A stretch of DNA of 64,000 nucleotides from Ewingella sp. CoE-038-23 (GCF_040419245.1 NZ_JAZHOH010000001.1:4402001-4466000), one strand, 5' to 3'. Counted from the stretch's first letter, positions 8,958 through 18,591 are shown. Notes: generated by a model not told the origin, from the letters alone. Program-made: numbers and translations.

Positions 8958-9292
8958 CGTACTTCGTGGCATTGCTGTGCGTTTTGGGTATTTCGGCTGG
9001 GCAAATACTGTTCAAACTCAGCGCGATGAGCTTCCATCATGCTGGCTCATATACCTCTGTTCGCGGACTGCTTATCCTGACGGCAGCTTTAGCTCTCTAT
9101 GGGGTAACAACGCTGGCCTGGGTATGGGTTTTACAAAAAATAGCCCTAGGGCATGCATATCCTTTGATGGCACTGGCGTTTATTTTAGTCCCTCTGGCGA
9201 GCTATTTTATTTTTCAGGAGCGTTTTACTGCGCAATACGCCATTGGCGTGATCTTAATTATTCTGGGCGTAATAACCGTTTTCTCCCGCTAA
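8954..9292 (+). CDS. Small four-helix EamA/SMR-like membrane protein, putative lipid-sugar flippase
   Basis: A 112-aa protein made almost wholly of four hydrophobic helices, resembling small EamA/SMR-type transporters such as ArnE/ArnF. Its GTG start overlaps the stop of the glycosyltransferase (GTGA). In gtr clusters a small membrane protein (GtrA) flips the undecaprenyl-linked sugar to the periplasm; by position and size this protein probably does that job even though its fold is SMR-like. The flippase role is inferred. Confidence 0.7.
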   Translation: MTYFVALLCVLGISAGQILFKLSAMSFHHAGSYTSVRGLLILTAALALYGVTTLAWVWVLQKIALGHAYPLMALAFILVPLASYFIFQERFTAQYAIGVILIILGVITVFSR

Positions 9293-9302
9293 GTTTTTCG
9301 CC

Positions 9303-9335
9303 AAAAAAGAGGGGGCAACGATTGTTGCCCCCTCT
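9303..9335 (-). terminator. Strong terminator downstream of glyS
   Basis: A 12-bp stem (AGAGGGGGCAAC / GTTGCCCCCTCT) with a GATT loop. On the reverse strand it is followed by TTTTTTGG, so it ends the glyQ-glyS transcript; it may also slow transcription from the gtr-like cluster. Confidence 0.85.
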
Positions 9336-9380
9336 GGTGCTATGGGCTGAAACCCATGCAGCATGGTGATAAATAGCTTT

Positions 9381-11450
9381 TTACTGCAGCAGAGAAATAT
9401 CCGCGACTTGCAGGAACAGCTCACGCAGTTTGGACAGCAGCGTCAGGCGGTTCACACGAATAGCTTCATTCTCATCCATAACCATCACGGTATCGAAGAA
9501 GCTGTCGACGGTTTCACGCAGCGCGGCTAACTCCACCAGCGCTTCCTGATACTGGCCTGCTGCGAACAGCGGTTCCAGTTTGTCGCGCAACACCACCAGA
9601 TGGGTCGCCAGCTTCAGCTCTGCCGCTTCTTTCAAGACTGAAGCGTGAACGTGGTCCAGCAGGGTGTCGGTAGACTTAGCAAGGATGTTGGAAACGCGTT
9701 TGTTGGCAGCGGCCAGCGTCGCGGCTTCATCCAGCGTACGGAAGTGACTCACGGCTTTCACACGGGCGTCGAAATCAGCTGGTTTGGTCGGACGGCGCGC
9801 CAATACGGCCTGAATAGTGTCGACCGCGTGACCTTCTTCCTGATACCACGCGCGGAAACGGCCGAGCATGAAATCAACCACTTCATCCACAGCCTTGGCG
9901 TTAGTCAGCTTGTCGCCGTACAGGCGAACGGCTTCTTCGGTCAGGGTTTGCAGGTCGAGAGGCAGGTTTTTCTCAACGATAATGCGCAGCACGCCCAGCG
10001 CAGCACGGCGCAGAGCGAATGGGTCTTTATCGCCTTTTGGATGTTGGCCAATCCCGAAGATACCGGCCAGCGTGTCCATTTTGTCGGCGATCGCCAGCGC
10101 ACAGGCCACCAGCGATTCTGGAAGTTGGTCGCCAGCAAAGCGCGGCTGATACTGCTCGTTCAGCGCCACGGCCACTTCTTCCGCTTCGCCGTCATGACGC
10201 GCATAGTGCATGCCCATCACGCCCTGAGTGTCGGTGAACTCAAACACCATGTTGGTCATCAGGTCGCACTTAGACAGCAGGCCAGCGCGCTTGGCGTTCT
10301 CAACGTTGGCACCGATTTTATCGGCGATCCAACCTGACAGCTCTTCGATACGGTTGGTCTTGTCACGCAAAGTGCCGAGCTGTTTCTGGAACAGAACGGT
10401 TTCCAGACGCGGCAAGTTATCTTCCAAACGCTTTTTCAGGTCAGTATTGAAGAAGAACTCGGCATCGGCCAGACGCGGACGAACCACTTTCTCGTTACCG
10501 GAAATGATTTGCTGCGGGTCTTTCGACTCAATGTTGGTCACGAAGATAAAGTTCGGCAGCAGTTTGCCCGCGGCGTCGTACACCGGGAAATACTTCTGGT
10601 CGCCCTTCATGGTGTAAACCAGCGCTTCGGCAGGCACCTTGAGGAATTTCTCTTCGAACTTGGCGGTCAGCACGACCGGCCACTCCACCAGCGAGGCCAC
10701 TTCTTCCAGCAGGCTTTCGCTCAGGTCAGCAATACCGCCAATCTCTTTGGCAGCTTTCTCGGCATCTTGCTTGATGAGGGCTTTACGCTGCTCATAATCG
10801 GCAACCACTTTGCCGCGTTCCAGCAAGATTTGCGGGTACTGGTCAGCATTGTCGATGGTGAATTCAGCTTCACCCATGAAGCGGTGGCCGCGAAGCGTGC
10901 GCGCAGACTCGATGCCCAGAATGGTGCCTGGGATCAGCTCATCGCCCAGCAGCAGGGTTACGGTGTGAACCGGACGCACAAACTGCACGTCGGAGTCGCC
11001 CCAGTGCATCAGTTTAGGGATTGGCAGCTTGGCCAGCGAGTTAGCGACCATCGGTGCCAGCAGGTGTTGCGCGCTTTCGCCTTTGACGTGCGCACGGTAA
11101 ACCAGCCATTCACCTTTGTCAGTCACCAGACGCTCGGCCTGATCGACAGTAATGCCGCAACCGCGCGCCCAGCCTTCGGCCGCTTTGCTCGGTTTGCCTT
11201 CGGCATCGAAAGCCTGAGACACGGCCGGGCCGCGTTTTTCGACTTCGCGATCGGCCTGAGTGGCGCTCAGATTGGAGACTTTCAGCGCCAGACGGCGCGG
11301 TGCTGCGAACCATTTTACGTCGCCGTGTGGCAGATTTGCCGCATCCAGCTCCGCAGTCAGGTTAGCCGCAAAAGATTCAGCAAGGCTACGCAGAGCCTTC
11401 GGTGGCAGTTCTTCAGTACCGATTTCCACCAGAAAAGTTTTTTCAGTCAT
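9381..11450 (-). CDS. glyS: Glycyl-tRNA synthetase beta subunit
   Basis: 689 aa, the same length as E. coli GlyS and similar throughout, starting [20 protein letters not shown] and ending [12 protein letters not shown]. With GlyQ it forms the alpha2-beta2 enzyme charging tRNA-Gly; the beta subunit mainly binds tRNA. An HD-like region ([11 protein letters not shown]) and a C-terminal anticodon-binding-like domain are visible. Start: a GTG precedes the ATG at 11450, but the ATG matches family length. It follows glyQ after 9 bp and ends before a strong terminator. Confidence 0.98.
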   Translation of the reverse strand: MTEKTFLVEIGTEELPPKALRSLAESFAANLTAELDAANLPHGDVKWFAAPRRLALKVSNLSATQADREVEKRGPAVSQAFDAEGKPSKAAEGWARGCGITVDQAERLVTDKGEWLVYRAHVKGESAQHLLAPMVANSLAKLPIPKLMHWGDSDVQFVRPVHTVTLLLGDELIPGTILGIESARTLRGHRFMGEAEFTIDNADQYPQILLERGKVVADYEQRKALIKQDAEKAAKEIGGIADLSESLLEEVASLVEWPVVLTAKFEEKFLKVPAEALVYTMKGDQKYFPVYDAAGKLLPNFIFVTNIESKDPQQIISGNEKVVRPRLADAEFFFNTDLKKRLEDNLPRLETVLFQKQLGTLRDKTNRIEELSGWIADKIGANVENAKRAGLLSKCDLMTNMVFEFTDTQGVMGMHYARHDGEAEEVAVALNEQYQPRFAGDQLPESLVACALAIADKMDTLAGIFGIGQHPKGDKDPFALRRAALGVLRIIVEKNLPLDLQTLTEEAVRLYGDKLTNAKAVDEVVDFMLGRFRAWYQEEGHAVDTIQAVLARRPTKPADFDARVKAVSHFRTLDEAATLAAANKRVSNILAKSTDTLLDHVHASVLKEAAELKLATHLVVLRDKLEPLFAAGQYQEALVELAALRETVDSFFDTVMVMDENEAIRVNRLTLLSKLRELFLQVADISLLQ

Positions 11451-11459
11451 CACTGTTTC

Positions 11460-12374
11460 TCACTTCTCGTTCTTTTTGCACATCGGGAAGCCCAGCACTT
11501 CGCGGGAAGCGTAATACGCCTCAGCAACCGCTTTAGTCAGGGTACGGATGCGCAGAATGTAGCGCTGGCGTTCAGTCACGGAGATGGCTTTACGCGCGTC
11601 CAGCAGGTTAAAACAATGCGCCGCTTTCAGAATGCGTTCGTAAGCAGGCAGTGCCAGCGGCTTCTCAAGAGCCAACAGGGTTTGCGCTTCTTTCTCATGC
11701 TGCTCGAAACAGGTGAACAGGAAATCAACGTCGGCGTATTCGAAGTTATAAGTCGATTGCTCAACTTCGTTCTGGTGGAACACGTCGCCGTAGGTGGTTT
11801 TACCCAGCGGGCCGTCGCTCCAGACCAGGTCGTAAACGCTGTCTACGCCCTGAATGTACATCGCCAGACGCTCCAGACCGTAGGTAATTTCGCCGGTCAC
11901 AGGCTTACATTCCAGACCGCCAACCTGCTGGAAGTAAGTGAACTGCGTCACTTCCATGCCGTTCAGCCACACTTCCCAACCCAGACCCCATGCGCCAAGC
12001 GTTGGGTTTTCCCAGTTGTCTTCAACGAAGCGGATGTCGTGGATCAGCGGGTCAATACCCAGCTCTTTCAGCGAGCCGAGGTACAGCTCCTGTATGTTGT
12101 CCGGGGAAGGTTTGATCATCACCTGGAACTGGTAATAGTGTTGCAGGCGGTTTGGGTTCTCACCGTAGCGACCGTCAGTCGGGCGGCGTGACGGCTGGAC
12201 ATAGGCTGCCGCAAAAGGCTCAGGGCCGAGTGCGCGCAGGCTGGTCATCGGGTGCGAGGTACCCGCGCCGACTTCCATATCCAGTGGTTGAACAATGGTG
12301 CAGCCCTGCTGCGCCCAATAATCCTGAAGTGTCAGGATCAGGCCCTGAAAGGTCTTGGTATCAAACTTTTGCAT
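11460..12374 (-). CDS. glyQ: Glycyl-tRNA synthetase alpha subunit
   Basis: 304 aa with the class II synthetase motifs, starting [20 protein letters not shown]. GlyQ holds the catalytic site that activates glycine with ATP. It is the first gene of glyQ-glyS; a good -10 box (TATACT on the reverse strand, 12417-12422) lies about 43 bp upstream of the start. Confidence 0.98.
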   Translation of the reverse strand: MQKFDTKTFQGLILTLQDYWAQQGCTIVQPLDMEVGAGTSHPMTSLRALGPEPFAAAYVQPSRRPTDGRYGENPNRLQHYYQFQVMIKPSPDNIQELYLGSLKELGIDPLIHDIRFVEDNWENPTLGAWGLGWEVWLNGMEVTQFTYFQQVGGLECKPVTGEITYGLERLAMYIQGVDSVYDLVWSDGPLGKTTYGDVFHQNEVEQSTYNFEYADVDFLFTCFEQHEKEAQTLLALEKPLALPAYERILKAAHCFNLLDARKAISVTERQRYILRIRTLTKAVAEAYYASREVLGFPMCKKNEK

Positions 12375-12494
12375 GTTGGTTTCGCACGCGAGACAGTGAG
12401 TTTAAAAGAGTCGGACAGTATACCCGCTGAGCGGAAGATAATCAGCCAGAATGACACAACAGATCGGTTGCAGTCGGTTTCGGCCTCTCTGCGC

Positions 12495-12779
12495 TCATCG
12501 ACTGGCGGCTAATCGGCAGGCTGCATCGCCTTCCCGCTTGCCTATCGCCACCACCACGACCACTATTTGCTGGTCTTCCACCTGATAAACCAACCGATAA
12601 CCCAGACTTTTGAGTTTAATTTTATATCGATTGGCTTTTGGCCCGGATAAGCGAGCTGAAGGGACATGGGGGTTTTCCAGCCGCTCGGCCAGTTTTTTCT
12701 TGAATTGCTCTTTGATGGGGGGAGCCAGCGCCTTCCATTCCTTGAGCGCCGACTTTAAAAAATCGAGTTTATAGGTCAT
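12495..12779 (-). CDS. RelE/StbE-type toxin
   Basis: A 94-aa basic protein of the RelE/ParE fold (MTYKLDFLKSALKEWKAL, then NRYKIKLKSLGYRLVYQV and AIGKREGD). RelE toxins cut mRNA in the ribosomal A site. It overlaps the upstream antitoxin by 11 bp, so the pair is translated together. The partner looks like StbD, so RelE/StbE is the closest label; the exact target is unproven. Placement between glyQ and an autotransporter suggests insertion into core DNA. Confidence 0.85.
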   Translation of the reverse strand: MTYKLDFLKSALKEWKALAPPIKEQFKKKLAERLENPHVPSARLSGPKANRYKIKLKSLGYRLVYQVEDQQIVVVVVAIGKREGDAACRLAASR

Positions 12780-13017
12780 CCAGAGTCAGCCTTATCCTTT
12801 CTTCACCCTGCCGCTTATCCATAATGCGGTTCAGTTCAACGTCTTCCGCCAAACTCATGAGGTAGGCATAGACGTCAGGCGGGACACAGTAAAAAGCCGG
12901 CTCGTTGCGATTGAGAATCGCCACGGCTTCGCCTTCTCCTGCGCTAAACGTCCCCATCGGGTCACGTTTTAATTCAGTAATGCTGGCAGCTGATGAGGTG
13001 AGTATTTCAAACGGCAT
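12769..13017 (-). CDS. StbD/Phd-YefM-type antitoxin
   Basis: An 82-aa protein (MPFEILTSSAASITELKRDP) typical of the StbD branch of Phd/YefM antitoxins: an N-terminal DNA-binding part and an acidic C-terminal tail (IRLTLDDL) that would wrap the toxin. Upstream lies a TATAAT -10 box beside a 30-bp perfect palindrome, the probable operator for autorepression. Confidence 0.85.
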   Translation of the reverse strand: MPFEILTSSAASITELKRDPMGTFSAGEGEAVAILNRNEPAFYCVPPDVYAYLMSLAEDVELNRIMDKRQGEERIRLTLDDL

Positions 13018-13045
13018 AGTTTTTCTCCTGTCAGACTATGCCGTA

Positions 13046-13084
13046 ATTATAGCCTTTAAAGGTGCTTTTAAAAGCACCTTTAAA
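13046..13084 (-). promoter_or_regulatory. Toxin-antitoxin promoter with 30-bp perfect palindrome operator
   Basis: Reverse strand reads TATAAT at 13046-13051, next to a perfect 15+15 bp palindrome at 13055-13084 (half TTTAAAGGTGCTTTT). The palindrome covers the -12 to -40 region and should bind the antitoxin complex. It also lies just past the stop of the next gene, so it may double as that gene's terminator. Confidence 0.6.
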
Positions 13085-13091
13085 GATTCTT

Positions 13092-15104
13092 TTAGAACCT
13101 TGCACTGATACCCGCGTTGTAAGAGGTCTGTTCGCCTGAATCCAGTCCAGTGGTCTGGGAAACGGCGGCGAAGGCCGCGACGCTGTCGGTTATCTGGACG
13201 TTGGCGCCGAGGGTCATATCCACCCAGTCTTTATCCTGATCTTCCGTGGTGCGGCTAAAGCGCGTGCGGGTCGATTTAATCGCGCCGGTGGCGGTGTAGT
13301 TGTTATCACCGAACTGACGGTCATAGGTGACCTGCGCATACGGGTTGACGATGCCCAGCTGTGCGTTCAGACGCCAGCCCAGCGCACCAATCTGCGAGTG
13401 GGAGGTCTGGTCGCCAAAGCGCATCGAGGTGCTGGTGTTGTCCTTCTCGGCGTAGCCGTTAACGCTGCTGTAATCCCAGCTGTATTGCGCCACCGGGCCG
13501 GTAGTCAGCACCGGCAGGACGGGGATATCCCAACCGGCGGTCACGCGCCCGCCGATGTTTTTACCGTCGGTATCGCCCTGCTCGGTGCGGGTCGCCGGGC
13601 CGAGGGTGATGCTGCGCTTGATGTCGTCATAGTTCAGCGAGCCATAGTGGAAATCGCCGTTTATCCAGCCGTTTTCGGCGATTTTCACTCCGGTGAAGGC
13701 CGTCGCCATCCAGCCACGCGTGCGATAGCTGTAGTTGTCGGTCGGGTACTGCTTGTCGCTGGAGCCGGAGATCATCAGGCCCATCATCCAGTTGTCGGTC
13801 AGCTGATAATCCAGCCCGATATTGCCGGAGTTGGTAGTGGTATCGCCATTACTCAAGGACGAATTCGCTTTATTATCAAAGTGCTGCCCGGCATAACCGC
13901 CGAACATGCCGAAGGTACCGGCTTTGTTATCCTGCGTGCGCAGCTGCTGGTAGCGGCTGTCGAGCAGCCCTTGGGTATTACGCGCTAAGGCCAGTGAACC
14001 TTGGTTCAGGGCAGTAACTTCCAGCGGGCCGTTGATCACCGACTGCATATACTGCGCGATCAGCGCGTGGGCCTGCGGCGTTGGGTGGAAGTGGTCGGCA
14101 AACAGGAAGTTTTTGCTGCTGTCGAAGCCCGGCAGGTTCGAGGTACATTCTGACGCCGAGGTGCCGACCGGACAGGCGGTGCCCGCTGTGTTAGCGAAGC
14201 CGTACATCGCCGGGTTGGCGATCACTTCGTTGAACAGGCCGTTGATGTCCACGCGCGCGATGTTGCCGCCGGTCTGGGCCAGCGCGATATCTTCGGTGGT
14301 GTTGTAGGTTTCAGTCAGTCCCTCCGCCACGCCTCGCAGCGCGTCGTAGGCGGCAATCATCCCCTTCGACACCAAGTCCTGCACGATCTCTAAGTCTAAT
14401 CCTGCGGTGGTCGAGGCTTTTAAGGCGTCGTGAATCGCCTGAGTACGAGCATCGGTGCTCGGCGTATTTTGCGCATTGAGGTACTTATAGGCCGCCTCCA
14501 GCGCTTTTTGCTGCACTGGCAGCATACCGACCTGAATAATGCCTTCCATTAATACCGGCGTCAGGCCGATGTTTGGCACCGTCGGCACCACCACGGTTCC
14601 TGCTCCGGCTTTCAGCAAATCATTGACCTGCGACGCGGCCTGAGTTGCGCTGTTGGTTGCAATATCCAAGGCTTTGAGGGGGTTTAGCGCCGCAGCTGCC
14701 AGGTCATTACCGCCAATCCAGTGGATATACAGGCCATTCGGGTCAGCTTTCCCGCCGGTCGATGCCAAATAGCTTTTTACCTGATCCTGCGTGGTGTAGT
14801 CCGAATCCAGCCCCGGCACGGCCACGCCGCCGCCTTCGGCATAGTTCAACCCGCCTTTGGAAGAAGGGCTTAAGGTGGTGCCGATATTGCCAGCCAAAAT
14901 TTCGTCATACAGCTGATGGGTGTTGCTGTCGAAGGTCCAGCGGCCGATGTTGCCGGTGTCACTCAGGCTGTCGCCGAAGACGTAGAGCTGGTCATAAGCA
15001 TGGGCAGAGGCGCTAGTACCTAACAAAATGGCGGTAGCCAGCGCGCATAGGCTCAGGCGCGAAAGAGGTTTTTTCTTCTTATCCATCAGAGGTTTGCTCA
15101 TCAT
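13092..15104 (-). CDS. GDSL esterase autotransporter (EstA/ApeE type)
   Basis: About 670 aa. After a basic leader (MDKKKKPLSRLSL) and a signal peptide ending SASAHA, the passenger starts YDQLYVFGDSLSDTGN, the GDSL block I with the nucleophilic serine. Block III-like GGNDLAA and block V DHFHPTPQAHA supply the rest of the active site. The last roughly 280 residues form the autotransporter beta-barrel, ending in phenylalanine (AGISARF). Such esterases stay on the outer surface and hydrolyse short esters. Several ATGs cluster at the start; I use 15104, which has GGAAAAT upstream, but 15140 or 15086 are possible. Confidence 0.88.
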   Translation of the reverse strand: MMSKPLMDKKKKPLSRLSLCALATAILLGTSASAHAYDQLYVFGDSLSDTGNIGRWTFDSNTHQLYDEILAGNIGTTLSPSSKGGLNYAEGGGVAVPGLDSDYTTQDQVKSYLASTGGKADPNGLYIHWIGGNDLAAAALNPLKALDIATNSATQAASQVNDLLKAGAGTVVVPTVPNIGLTPVLMEGIIQVGMLPVQQKALEAAYKYLNAQNTPSTDARTQAIHDALKASTTAGLDLEIVQDLVSKGMIAAYDALRGVAEGLTETYNTTEDIALAQTGGNIARVDINGLFNEVIANPAMYGFANTAGTACPVGTSASECTSNLPGFDSSKNFLFADHFHPTPQAHALIAQYMQSVINGPLEVTALNQGSLALARNTQGLLDSRYQQLRTQDNKAGTFGMFGGYAGQHFDNKANSSLSNGDTTTNSGNIGLDYQLTDNWMMGLMISGSSDKQYPTDNYSYRTRGWMATAFTGVKIAENGWINGDFHYGSLNYDDIKRSITLGPATRTEQGDTDGKNIGGRVTAGWDIPVLPVLTTGPVAQYSWDYSSVNGYAEKDNTSTSMRFGDQTSHSQIGALGWRLNAQLGIVNPYAQVTYDRQFGDNNYTATGAIKSTRTRFSRTTEDQDKDWVDMTLGANVQITDSVAAFAAVSQTTGLDSGEQTSYNAGISARF

Positions 15105-15304
15105 ATTTTCCATCATTAACGAGAGGTCGAATTCAATCAATATGTAAGGATTGCGTAATTTGTGGTTTTGACTATGGTTCAGAATGCCGGGGAGTCAAGG
15201 AAGAGAACGCAAAAGCGGGAAGTTGCAGAGTAGTCTCATGAAGTTGCAGACTCGCCCCATTAGTAGGACTATGGGCCACCGCCATGACGATAAGGATTAA
15301 CGTA

Positions 15305-15871
15305 ATGACACGTTGTAGTTGGGTATCAAAAGAGCCCATTTATCTGGAGTATCACGACAAAGAATGGGGCGTTCCGGTGAAAGATGGCCGCGAACTGTTC
15401 GAAATGCTGTGTCTTGAGGGCCAGCAGGCCGGTCTTTCCTGGATAACCGTGTTGCGTAAACGTGATAATTATCGCCGCTGTTTTCACCAATTCGACCCGG
15501 TTCGCATCGCAAAAATGACTGATGAAGATGTGGAAACGCTGGTCCTAGACGCGGGCATCATTCGCCATCGCGGTAAAATCAAAGCCATCATCTCCAATGC
15601 GCAGGCGTATTTAGCAATGCAAGCCGGCGGCGAAGAGTTCTCCGCGTTCATCTGGCAGTTTGTCGATAACCAACCGGTCATCAATAACCCCCTCGGCCCA
15701 GAAGGCATTCCGGCCAAAACCGCGGTGTCCGACAGCATGTCCAAGGCTTTGAAGAAGAAGGGCTTTAAGTTTATCGGCTCAACAATTTGCTATGCCTTTA
15801 TGCAAGCTGCCGGGCTGGTGAACGATCATCAATCTTACTGCTTCTGCCACCCTAAAAACCGCCCGGCATGA
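15305..15871 (+). CDS. tag: DNA-3-methyladenine glycosylase I
   Basis: 188 aa, starting MTRCSWVSKEPIYLEYHDKEWG. The N-terminal Cys4 and the C-terminal HQSYCFCH set form the zinc site known in Tag; LEGQQAGLSWITVLRKR matches the family's conserved helix. It removes 3-methyladenine from DNA as the first step of base excision repair. The ATG at 15305 has AAGGA 8 bases upstream. Its stop overlaps the yiaC start by four bases (ATGA), as in the tag-yiaC order of E. coli. Confidence 0.95.
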   Translation: MTRCSWVSKEPIYLEYHDKEWGVPVKDGRELFEMLCLEGQQAGLSWITVLRKRDNYRRCFHQFDPVRIAKMTDEDVETLVLDAGIIRHRGKIKAIISNAQAYLAMQAGGEEFSAFIWQFVDNQPVINNPLGPEGIPAKTAVSDSMSKALKKKGFKFIGSTICYAFMQAAGLVNDHQSYCFCHPKNRPA

Positions 15872-16311
15872 TCCGCCTCGCCGCGCTCGACGACACGCAA
15901 GCCATTATGCTGCTATGGCTGAAAAGCACCCTCGCCGCCCACCCCTTTATCGAGGAGTCGTACTGGTTCGAGAGTGCCGCGATGGTGCGCGAAGAGTTCT
16001 TACCTAAAGCAATAACCTGGGTTTCTTGCGACGCGGCGGGAGAGATTGAGGGCTTTATCAGCGTGCTTAACAAGCAGTTTATTGGCGCGCTGTTCATCAA
16101 GGAAAGCCTTTATGGTCAAGGTGTTGCTCAACAGTTGATGCAGCAAGCCAAGGCTAATTTCCCACTGCTGCTGTTAGAGGTTTACCAACAAAATCACCGC
16201 GCGGTGGCGTTTTATCGCAAAGAGGGTTTTTTGGTGGTCAATGAAACAACTCATCCCGGTACTTCTCTCCCCACTTGGGTACTGCGCTGGCAAAAGCCTT
16301 TAGCGCCGTAG
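15868..16311 (+). CDS. yiaC: GNAT N-acetyltransferase YiaC
   Basis: 147 aa with a GNAT fold. The acetyl-CoA-binding stretch lies around YGQGVAQQLMQQAK, followed by LLLEVYQQNHRAVAFYRKEGF, the usual beta5-alpha4 motif. It resembles E. coli YiaC, reported as a lysine acetyltransferase that affects motility. Translationally coupled to tag. Confidence 0.88.
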   Translation: MIRLAALDDTQAIMLLWLKSTLAAHPFIEESYWFESAAMVREEFLPKAITWVSCDAAGEIEGFISVLNKQFIGALFIKESLYGQGVAQQLMQQAKANFPLLLLEVYQQNHRAVAFYRKEGFLVVNETTHPGTSLPTWVLRWQKPLAP

Positions 16312-16549
16312 TAAGTTTTAAAAAGTTCCGTAAAAATCCGCAGAAGTGACAAAAAAAGAGAACCAGAATTCTCCTACTGCTTAACGCAGCAAAATTCCGC
16401 ATAAAGAGCGCCAGAACGCCGAAATCCCTATGACAGCCGGTTTCATTTCTTTATGTTTTGACACCTTTTTATGTGCAACTTATGACGAATTGCGGCGTCA
16501 TAATCAAAACGATTCGGCTTGAAATAAAACATCCCTAAAGGAAATTAAG

Positions 16550-17212
16550 ATGAACAGAAGACTTCTTGTGGTCGCGGGCGCACTTTGCGTCACTATGGGC
16601 CTGTCAGCCTGTACCACCAACCCGTACACCGGCGAATCTGAAGCAGGAAAATCAGGCATCGGCGCGGGTCTTGGGGCCGCACTGGGCGCGGGCGTAGGGA
16701 TGCTTTCATCATCTAAACATGACCGCGGCAAAGGCGCCCTGATCGGTGCGGCGGCAGGCGCAGCACTGGGCGGCGGCGCGGGTTATTACATGGATGTGCA
16801 GGAATCCAAACTGCGTGACAAAATGCGCGGTACCGGCGTTAGCGTGACCCGTCAGGGCGACAACATCGTGCTGAACATGCCAAATAACGTCACTTTTGAC
16901 TCCAACAGCAGCACCCTGAAACCGGCCGGTGCCAACACCCTGACCGGCGTGGCGATGGTACTTAAAGAATATCCGAAAACTGCCGTTAACGTCGTCGGCT
17001 ACACCGACAGCACCGGCACTCGCGCGCTGAACATGAAACTGTCCCAGCAGCGTGCTGACGGCGTGGGCAGCGCGTTGATCACCCAAGGCGTGGCTGGTAG
17101 CCGCGTGCGCACTCAGGGCGCAGGCCCGGATAACCCAATCGCCAGCAACAGCACCGAACAGGGCAAAGCGCAGAACCGTCGCGTAGAAATCACCCTCAGT
17201 CCGTTGCAGTAA
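16550..17212 (+). CDS. yiaD: OmpA-family lipoprotein YiaD
   Basis: A 220-aa lipoprotein. Signal and lipobox LSAC (Cys21), a glycine-zipper segment (GIGAGLGAALGAGVGML and GALIGAAAGAALGGGAGYY), then a C-terminal OmpA peptidoglycan-binding domain with FDSNSSTLKP and GYTDSTGTRALN. It likely tethers the outer membrane to the wall. RBS AAAGGAAATTAAG precedes the ATG, and a terminator follows. Confidence 0.93.
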   Translation: MNRRLLVVAGALCVTMGLSACTTNPYTGESEAGKSGIGAGLGAALGAGVGMLSSSKHDRGKGALIGAAAGAALGGGAGYYMDVQESKLRDKMRGTGVSVTRQGDNIVLNMPNNVTFDSNSSTLKPAGANTLTGVAMVLKEYPKTAVNVVGYTDSTGTRALNMKLSQQRADGVGSALITQGVAGSRVRTQGAGPDNPIASNSTEQGKAQNRRVEITLSPLQ

Positions 17213-17233
17213 GTCGCGTCGATTTGGTAATTA

Positions 17234-17257
17234 CGGGGCCTAATGGCCCCGTTTTTT
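17234..17257 (+). terminator. Terminator after yiaD
   Basis: CGGGGCC-TAAT-GGCCCCG followed by TTTTTT, 21 bp past the yiaD stop. Confidence 0.9.
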
Positions 17258-17297
17258 ATGCTAGTCTCCTGTGGTTATGCATTTTGAGGATAAGGTT

Positions 17298-18335
17298 GTG
17301 AGCAGAAAAAAGGAGCCGGGCAACGCCGTCCGCCCCACGATACGTGATGTTGCCAGTGCGGCTAAAACCGGTAAAACCAGCGTTTCACGCTATCTGAATG
17401 GCGAAAAGAATCTGCTTTCCGACGATCTGAAAGAAAGGATTGAGCGGGCCATTACCTTATTGGATTATCAGCCAAGCCAGATGGCGCGCAGCCTGAAAAG
17501 TGGGCAAACGCGCTTAATCGGCCTGATTCTGGCGGATATCACCAACCCCTATTCTGTCGAAGTGATGCGCGGCGTCGAAGCCGCCTGCCGCCAGCAGGGC
17601 CTGACGTTGCTGGTGTGTAATACCAACAATCAGCTCGATCAAGAAAAGCACTATCTTCAGCTGCTCAGCAGCTATCGGGTCGATGGCATGGTGGTTAACG
17701 CGGTGGGTATGCGCGAAGCGGCGATTTCGACGCTGCAACAGGCCCAACTGCCGATGGTACTGATTGACCGCAAAGTGGAGAACTTCTCCTGCGACGTCAT
17801 AGGCCTAAACAATGCTCAGGCCACCAGCGAAGTCACCGAACATCTGCTAGAGCAAGGCTTCGAGGCTATTTTGTTCCTCAGCGAGCCGATGACGGTCAAC
17901 ACTCGTCTTGACCGTCTACACACCTTTCTCAAACGCATGCAGCGCGAGCCGGACCGCATTGCCGAACAGGGCGAAGTGGAGCTTAGCGACACCGCCGGTC
18001 TGGAAGCTTTGTTGCACGATTTCGTCTCCCGCCACCCGCACAAATGCAAAGCCGTGCTGGCCGCCAACGGCGCCATGACGCTGCTGGTCGCCCGCGCCAT
18101 GCGCCGGATGGAGCTGGTGTGGGGTCAGGACATTGGCCTGTTGGGCTTCGACGAACTGGAATGGGCCGAGCTGGCTGGCGTGGGCATCACCACCCTGAAG
18201 CAACCCACCTATGACATGGGCGTCGCGGCGCTAGAGCAGTTGGTCACCCGCATTCAGGGCAGCCAAGACCCCATCCGCGAGCAAGCCTTCGCCGGAGAAC
18301 TGATTGTGCGTGGTTCGACATTAGGAATGAATTGA
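17298..18335 (+). CDS. LacI-family regulator of the ketogluconate operon (PtxS/KguR-like)
   Basis: About 345 aa. N-terminal helix-turn-helix (TIRDVASAAKTGKTSVSRYLNG), hinge helix (QMARSLKSGQTRLIG) and a periplasmic-binding-like ligand domain (LILADITNPYS, then GFDELEWAELAGVGITTLKQP). I choose the GTG at 17298 with AGGATAAGG upstream; an ATG at 17277 and a GTG at 17271 are alternatives lacking an RBS. It lies directly before kguE-kguK-kguT-kguD on the same strand, so it probably represses them and is released by 2-ketogluconate or its phosphate, as PtxS is in Pseudomonas. The effector is inferred. Confidence 0.85.
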   Translation: MSRKKEPGNAVRPTIRDVASAAKTGKTSVSRYLNGEKNLLSDDLKERIERAITLLDYQPSQMARSLKSGQTRLIGLILADITNPYSVEVMRGVEAACRQQGLTLLVCNTNNQLDQEKHYLQLLSSYRVDGMVVNAVGMREAAISTLQQAQLPMVLIDRKVENFSCDVIGLNNAQATSEVTEHLLEQGFEAILFLSEPMTVNTRLDRLHTFLKRMQREPDRIAEQGEVELSDTAGLEALLHDFVSRHPHKCKAVLAANGAMTLLVARAMRRMELVWGQDIGLLGFDELEWAELAGVGITTLKQPTYDMGVAALEQLVTRIQGSQDPIREQAFAGELIVRGSTLGMN

Positions 18336-18369
18336 TTAGCCGAATAGCTTACCCACCCCGCGCGGTAGG

Positions 18370-18591
18370 CTATTTCTCTTTATGACTCTCGATTTCCGCC
18401 GTTTCTTTCAATGCCGTCTTCATACTCTCAGACGGATATCTCCTGACTTCAAATGGCAGCCCTCCTGACTTAACCACTTGTTCGAGAAACAGCCTGATTG
18501 CCGTGCTCACGTTCAGCCCACAATCATGCAGAACCTCGGCCGCTTCGCGCTTAAGCTCCTCTGACACGCGGGCTTTGATACTGGTTTCCAT
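18370..18591 (-). CDS. Lone RelB/DinJ-family antitoxin
   Basis: 73 aa, starting METSIKARVSEELKREAAEVL, a ribbon-helix-helix antitoxin of the RelB/DinJ group, followed by NVSTAIRLFLEQVVKSGGLPF. The ATG at 18591 has a strong GGAGGCGTT RBS. Normally the toxin gene (YafQ/RelE type) follows immediately, but here the next sequence is the 3' end of the LacI gene, so no toxin is present. It may be a remnant, or a stand-alone regulator or anti-addiction factor. Confidence 0.85.
   Translation of the reverse strand: METSIKARVSEELKREAAEVLHDCGLNVSTAIRLFLEQVVKSGGLPFEVRRYPSESMKTALKETAEIESHKEK

Noticed and set aside
10509-12191. 560-aa plus-strand open frame across glyS and glyQ
   Set aside because: It is antisense to two well-supported essential genes and has no recognisable domain.
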